From contig JAFFJZ010000004.1 of NCBI GenBank assembly GCA_018340375.1, positions 38,166,001-38,230,000 on the forward strand: 64,000 nucleotides of DNA, given 5' to 3'. Every line of letters begins with the position of its first letter. Positions within the stretch are counted from its first letter, which is position 1. This document shows, piece after piece, positions 58,421 to 64,000 of this stretch. The notes beneath the pieces were generated by a model, which ran no database searches, was not told where the DNA came from, and saw only the letters and a program-made list of their open reading frames with translations. The stretch comes from Gonatopus flavifemur. Taxonomy: Eukaryota > Arthropoda > Insecta > Hymenoptera > Dryinidae. The position numbers and the translations under genes are program-made.

Positions 58421-58962
58421 ACAACACATCCTCGAATAAGCACAGTATGAACTTAATCGGTTCATTCGGTACCGAAATGTAAACGTTTCAAATTTGTATG
58501 TGATCAAAATATCATGGATTCTTCTCCTCCATTGATTTCTTCTATCAAGACAGATTTTCGCAATCGGATTCGGGTGTGTTTCCAACCGATAGATGTATTC
58601 TGTCTTTTTTTTCCCCAACATTCAACCGTACATATGTATTATGCTTTCCCTATCTTTTCTGGCTTCCAATAGCTTGCGTTTCAGTATAGTACCGTATACA
58701 TTGTGAAAACGTGAACAAATGATGTGTCAGTTAAGCAATGAGCTGACAGATTATTAAAATATCAAAAACAAAGAATAGTTATTAATGAATGAATTACAGG
58801 TTGTTACGGTTTATGTAATTCAGAACATCAATAAGATGGAATGATTTGGAACATATATTACACAGAAGAATGAACGAATAGATGAATGGAGAGGTTATCT
58901 GTACACAAACATAGAAAAAGTTTGACACAGGTATGAATCTGTTTGCTGAATTTTAGTATAGA

Positions 58963-59136
58963 CCCGAGTGAAAATTTTCATTTCGGGTTCGCCAAACAGG
59001 ACTGGTGCAGAAGTGTTGCATTTTTTTATTACTGTTGCGGACATCATGCGCTTGCACTACATCTGCAACATTACCGCACGAAAATGCAACACATCTAGTC
59101 CCGTTTGACGAACCGAGATCAACACTTTTACCCGGG
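58963..59136. repeat. 174-bp MITE, CCCGAGT ends
   Basis: CCCGAGTGAAAATTTTC at the left, complement of CCCGGGTAAAAGTGTTG at the right. 'Gttcgccaaacaggactggtgca' and 'tgttgc' words match the composite at 36738-40989. GA on both sides. Confidence 0.7.
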
Positions 59137-60291
59137 GAGGTCAATATGCCAATAATTTGTTGACGGGTTATACTACGGAAAAATACGAGATGGATGAATT
59201 ACAGGTTTTCATTATAGAATTAATTTAATTGAAATTATAATGACTGATGTGAAGCGGATGATTAAAGATTATTACAAAATGAATGCAAATTGAATCACAA
59301 TTGATCAGTGAATGAATGATGGGTTATTGTTAGGAGTTTGGGGATATGATTTGAGTTACAATAAAACGGTGAATAAAGGTTCGTGATCAGAAATTGGGGT
59401 TCATGAAGTTTGGAAAACTTTCAAAAAGGTTTGTTGCCAGTCACCTTAGTTATGCTAAAATGCATATGACATTTTGAATCAAAACTATCAACTATATACA
59501 AAATGATTTTTCTAGGTTCTGCATGTAGAAACAAAGATGGATAAAGAAAACACACGTGGAGCAGATGAATCATATAAGTCTGTGCACTAGGTACCACCAC
59601 TATTAATTACATCAGGTAACCACGTGAACCTTGGTGGAAATGGAAGCGAGAATGAACAGTACACGGAACATATGTTGGAGGGTAATCGAAACGTTGATGA
59701 AAAGTGAAAGGAGCTTGAATGGGAGGGATACAAAGAGTATGTGAAGAGAGCATCGAAGCGAAGGAAGCGTATAACAATCATGAGACCTACCATAAATAAA
59801 AAATCGGTATGGAGAACCATACAGTACTTCCATGTTCTCAATGAAAATGAGAATACATGTCCATTGCACTATTTCAGTTGTTGAATTTGAATTTGCATCC
59901 TGACTTTTACTAGGTTCGCAATTCCCAGTTTCAATATCAAACCTTGTCAAATCTCTTTCTCATAGATTCACCGGTTTGCAACATAGCGGATGGTGTCAAG
60001 CTCAAGTATATAGCATACAATGATTTTGAATCATTTGAACTTGAAAAAGAATTTCAAAATGCTCAAAGTTTGAAAATTAAGCCTCAAATGATTCTTTCTC
60101 ACGCGAAAAACCATTGCATTGAGGAAGGTGTTTTCTGAGACATCTTGTGTGCAGTGTGATCTGAAGATAGATCTGTACCGAGGAGAATTAAACAATTTCC
60201 AAATCTAATATTTTCCGATTGAATTCAATTGTGTTGTTCATAATGAGTGACAAAAAACTATCCATCAATATGTTGCCCTGGAAGTATATAT
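59137..60291. other. No gene recognised
   Basis: Short frames (for example 59944-60138) lack any recognisable motif. Confidence 0.4.
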
Positions 60292-60293
60292 TA

Positions 60294-60589
60294 GGTGTTG
60301 GAATTAATTCGTAGCGTTATACAAAAGCTGACGTAGGTTACCGTTGTTACCCACAATAATCTATTCACCGTGAAACAGCTATGATTGGACGTCATTCGTT
60401 TTACATAACCTTTTTTTGAATCGTAAATAACAACACTCCATAACTTATTGAACATGTCAAAATTCATACCGAATGAAGTGTTTTTGCGGGGAGTCTTACT
60501 CCATTACTTCAATGTGAACAGAAGTGCTGCTGAAGCCCATCGTATTTTAGTGGAAGTGTATGGTGAACATGGTCTAGCTGAACAAACGT
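60294..60589 (+). pseudogene. mariner 5' fragment
   Basis: The same element as 54659-55947 but in plus orientation and cut short: terminus 'ggtgttggaattaattcgta' after TA, about 170 bp leader, then ATG at 60454 and roughly 45 codons (SAAEAHRILVEVYGEHGLAEQ). Similarity stops abruptly after 'gaacaaacgt'. Here the N-terminal frame is unbroken, which exposes the one-base loss in the longer copy. Confidence 0.8.
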
Positions 60590-61239
60590 AGGTAGCATTT
60601 CAATTCACAGATTTTTGGCATATTTCTCTGAAAGTATACTTCTTAATACTATACTTAAATGTAATGAAGGTGAAAGAGTGAAATGTAAATGAGATATTAC
60701 TGAAATCTGTGGTGCTGTATGGGAATACATATTCACAAATCAAGATCTGTGAGAGTGCGAATACGTGAGAATAAAGTCATTTGACTTTGATCCCAACCAG
60801 CACGCGAATCATCAATTCGAATTTATAAAGACTTCCTAAAGACCTTTTGAAAAGTTCCCGTTATACTAATCAATATGTATTCATTATGAATATTTTGAAT
60901 TCAAAATGGAAACGTCTTGAATGCCCGGACAATTCATTAGGAAATCTCGATATGACTCCTCTCTAAACATTAAATTGTTCATCAATAGTCCATTTTGAAT
61001 TCAAGATATTTATAATGAATACATATTGATTAGCATAACGGGAACTCTTTGCGGGAACTCGTGTGTATGGGATGATATGAGGTAGCGAAGAGTTCATTGA
61101 TTAATTATTAAATAATTTCTTGAGAACTTTGGAGTTTGAATGAAGTTTTTTGAGGATTCTCTATGAACTCCATGTTATCTGTGATTTGAGAACAATAAAT
61201 CAAGTGATCAACAAAGAAACAAGTATAATTGTACAAAAA
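60590..61239. other. Hairpin-containing sequence
   Basis: 'Gttcccgttatactaatcaatatgtattc' at 60845-60885 and its complement near 61005-61045 form an imperfect hairpin with 'ttttgaattcaaaatgga' near the centre. Probably a MITE with ends near 60845 and 61047. No gene. Confidence 0.45.
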
Positions 61240-61277
61240 ATAAAGGTTTGTAAGAATAGGAATATCATTCAGCTTGG

Positions 61278-61785
61278 ACCCGAAGAGAACATGAAGTTCC
61301 GACAAACGTTCAGAATAGATCAACATAGATCAGGCTGCAGCTCCGTTGGAGCCGACTCTTAGGTTCGTAAACGTTCAACTAAGTTCAGATGAACATTGGG
61401 ATGTCCGCTTGAGAATGGTTCCAAGAAACGTTCGTAGAACGTTTATTCAAGATTCCACGAAGATTCATTTGATCTTCAATTCAGTATGTTTCAGAGGGAA
61501 TTACAATTATGATTTTAATTTTTATTGTTCATTTTTCCGTGAAAAAAACATATCCGAACGAAACTTATATCGAAAAATTGAAACTTCAGTGAATCTTTGG
61601 TGAATGTTTAATGAACGTTCATTAAACCTTCCTTGAAAGCATTCTCAAGCGGACATTGTAACTTTCATCAGACCTTCGTCGAACGTTCATGAATCTGAAC
61701 TAGAGCTCCAACGGGGCTTTAGCCTGATCTATGTTGACCTATCCTGAACGTTTGTCGGAGCTTCATGTTCTCTTCGAGATTGTAA
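61278..61785. repeat. ~508-bp inverted-repeat element
   Basis: 'Cgaagagaacatgaag' and 'tccgacaaacgttcag' at the left are mirrored at 61735-61785. 'Cattctcaagcggaca' pairs with its complement near 61400. The arms are about 150 bp. It interrupts the first 515-bp unit. Confidence 0.7.
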
Positions 61786-62234
61786 CAACAGGAGAGATGA
61801 AACTTTTGAAGAGATCATTTTAGAACAAATCGTATCTTCAGTCACACGAGTCAAGCTACTGATAGTTATTCTACAACAATTTTTATGATTTTAAACTCAT
61901 CTTTAACATATATGATATTCCGAAATGTTTTTACTTTCAAGTACTTGGTTTTTCATAAAATATTCATATTTTGATTTTTGTTTATTTTCAGAAAATTCTG
62001 CTCTTTAATATCATGTCTGGTCATAAATATCTATTTCTACATATTTTTACTCTAACAGGTGTTCATTGTCGAATATAATATAACAGGTCTTCATTTTCAG
62101 TACATATTAGAAGGGAAAAAATTGTTGTTGAATGAACTCTCCTTCCATTTTTGGCACATATTTGGGAATACAGACCTGCAGGAGTGAAAATATGTGGAGA
62201 TGAAAATATTCAACGTTAATGATATTGAAGAATA

Positions 62235-62456
62235 CACTGTCAGAAATATCTGAAGGTTTTTTCAATTACGTACATGAAATCAGGTTCATATACATTCTGC
62301 ATTAAATTTGATGTACAAAAACATGAAAAGACTATAGATTATGCTACAGTTTACGTTAAATTTCATGTAAAATGTGCATGAAACTGAATTCATGTACGTA
62401 CTTGAAAAAAACTTCCAGTAAAAACATTGAAATCAATGCAGAAATTTTGAACAGTG
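62235..62456. repeat. 222-bp MITE, CACTGT ends
   Basis: CACTGTCAGAAATAT at the left, complement of CACTGTTCAAAATTTC at the right, TA on both sides. Shares 'caattacgtac', 'gtacttgaaaaaaacttccagta' and 'acattaaatttgatgtac' with the ends of the 19524-23043 element. Confidence 0.8.
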
Positions 62457-63239
62457 TAGAATTATTTGAAAACAAACGTAATCAAAACTGAAGATAGAAG
62501 TTCGTAAGAACGGAAATACAATTCAGCTTGAATGAAACAACTGGAGGGTTCAAATTTTTGGAGAGAATATTTTGGAATCAATTCTATCTCCAGCTACATC
62601 AATCGGGTTGATCTTCAGTCATTCAAAAATAATATCCGTAGTTATCATTCAATATCATTGATAACATATATGATTCTCCGAAATATTCTTTCTCTCAAAT
62701 ACTCTATTTTCAATTGAACATTTTCCATTAGAGATCTGTATTCTCAATCATCTCAATTTTCAGATGATTCTTCCCTACATATCACTGTTGATAAATATCT
62801 ATTCCCACATATTTACACTCTCACAAATCCTCATTATTAAATATATGTTGAAATAAGGAGAAGACTGGGCGGTTGAATAGGATTATTTTCATTTGTAACA
62901 CATATTTAGGAATAATGATCTGTGAATATCAAAATATATGGAAATAAAGATATTTAATATTCATGATGTTCAAGAATTGAATTATCTGAAAAGAGAGATA
63001 ATGAAAGATAAAAATAAAAGTTCGTAAGAATAGAAATGTAATCCAGCTCGAATGGAACATCTGGAGAGATAGAACTTTGGGAGGAAACATTTAGAATGAA
63101 CTGTATCTCCAGTCATATCAGTCAGGTTGACCTGTAGTGATAGTGATTCTACAACAATTTCTATAATCAAAATACCTTTGTATCTGCTCAATGTTCATCG
63201 AGTTGATCCTAAACAGTCTGCGTAATCATTCGTCAATTG

Positions 63240-64000
63240 AGGGTCCCCATGCAATACCCACGTAGGCGCTCGAGAAGCGGCATAAGTATTGTCCAAGCCA
63301 TACCGAAGAAAATTCGGAATTTCGAAAATCTAGAAATACTGGACAATAGGGCTTGAAAAATGAATATGAGTCTCCGCTTACGATTTTTTTCTAGGATCAG
63401 TAGTTTTCGAGAAAAAAAATAAAAACTATCTATTCTTTCGCACCACAAATCAATGTTTTCCAATATTAAACTCGTTCAAACTCGGTCATTTTTCGATGTA
63501 TCTTGATGAATCTTCCGGATTCTGATTTGAAAGACTTCCCCGAAGACAACAGCGTATAAAAAATTCATAAAAGTTGATGATAAATTACCAATTTTTTAAT
63601 CCGAAGTGAAAACCCTGTTTTCCATGCTTTGCATTGAAAAAGTGTCAGGGGAAGTATGAGCTACAAAAAACTTCCAGCGACAAAGTTGTTCACTAGTATA
63701 TGGACAAACTTTGTGGAAAGTTTCAGATCGATTGAACTCTTGGTTCGCGAAATACAGCGGTTTATTTATTAACGCGCGACCGAAATTTTTCACCATTTTG
63801 CGTCACTCATCAACTAAATATCAAGGCCCGTAGGAAAGATTGTGTTCGCTCAATATTTAAACCTGGGTTTATGTTTTTGGAGTCAGAAAATTCGAATATC
63901 GAACTATTTTCGCAAAATTCTGTATTCATTTCTGTTGAATGAACAATTCAATTGTTTATAACGTTATTATGGAAATACTATTGACCAAAGAGAAACATTT
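63240..64000 (+). mobile_element. Partial further copy of the DUF7869-element terminus
   Basis: From 63240 (AGGGTCCCCATGCAA) the sequence follows the left TIR of the element at 24314 to the end of the window: 'taagtattgtccaagcc', 'tagggcttgaaaaatgaat', 'cagcgacaaagttgtt', 'tagtatatggacaaac', 'gttcgctcaatatt' and so on. It is preceded by TCAATTG, matching the TCAATAG duplication of the other copy. It lacks the 136-bp insertion. The rest lies outside the window. Confidence 0.7.

Larger units (their letters stand above)
61240..63180 (+). repeat. ~515-bp tandem repeat, three copies, two nested MITEs
   Basis: 'Gtaagaatagaaat..aatccagct' starts units at about 61245, 62495 and 63015. Subtracting the insertions 61278-61785 and 62235-62456 makes the first spacing about 520 bp as well. 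Shared text includes 'tctccagtcatatcagtcaggttga' and 'ttctacaacaattt'. Non-coding. Confidence 0.65.

Noticed and set aside
54659..60589. Long inverted duplication of host DNA
   Set aside because: The similarity between 54659-55947 and 60294-60589 is limited to one mariner family in two orientations.
1..64000. Integrated virus or polydnavirus segment
   Set aside because: No capsid, polymerase, envelope or segment-excision motif seen; coding remnants are all transposon-type.
1..64000. LINE or LTR retrotransposon
   Set aside because: No reverse transcriptase or integrase motif was found in the frames, and no paired direct terminal repeats were noticed.

Overview
The window is an AT-rich stretch of a eukaryotic nuclear genome, almost certainly an arthropod and most likely an insect. 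This rests on DD34D mariner elements, a piggyBac-like transposase, a hAT relic and a DUF7869-type protein. The order cannot be fixed from the sequence; Hymenoptera is a guess. I find no intact host protein-coding gene, rRNA gene or functional tRNA, and nothing bacterial. This is a deep nest of transposable elements, mostly non-autonomous inverted-repeat elements inserted into one another.

Layout. 0.6-1.7 kb: a foldback repeat. 3.2-7.5 kb: a 108-bp minisatellite that turns round on itself and is split by two TA-flanked elements. 9.2-10.7 kb: small MITEs. 10.9-16.6 kb: a piggyBac-like transposase with one nonsense codon, between inverted arms of about 120-bp repeats; the left arm carries a 2.4-kb satellite-filled element with a 5S rRNA-like segment. 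17.3-19.2 kb: a 6-bp-TSD element. 19.5-23.0 kb: a TA element containing foldback FB1. 24.3-29.0 kb: a 4.6-kb element with ~700-bp terminal inverted repeats, a 7-bp target duplication and a broken DUF7869 gene that is itself split by a mariner. 30.9-35.3 kb: foldback FB2, related to FB1. 36.7-41.0 kb: a palindrome of palindromes. 41.0-42.3 kb: a mariner with a single nonsense codon. 42.3-45.2 kb: an orphan coding fragment, a sharp hairpin and a hAT relic split by an 826-bp element. 47.3-48.7 kb: a second copy of the 4.3-kb pogo/Tigger-type element. 50.3, 54.7 and 60.3 kb: mariner remnants. 56-59 kb: an AGATCT-word element, a GC-richer patch and a possible spliced non-coding transcript. 61.2-63.2 kb: a ~515-bp tandem repeat. 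63.24 kb to the end: the start of a further copy of the DUF7869-element terminus.

The transposase genes (piggyBac, four mariner loci, one truncated mariner, hAT) all carry visible lesions, so none looks able to act by itself. The best candidate for something undescribed is the DUF7869-bearing element at 24314-28952. Its ends are set by long inverted repeats, a target duplication TCAATAG and an independent terminus at 63240 abutting TCAATTG. Second are the giant CCCTGGT-ended foldbacks. Several palindromes can be dated internally, because one arm carries an insertion and the sister arm preserves the empty site. All calls come from reading the sequence; no database search was possible.
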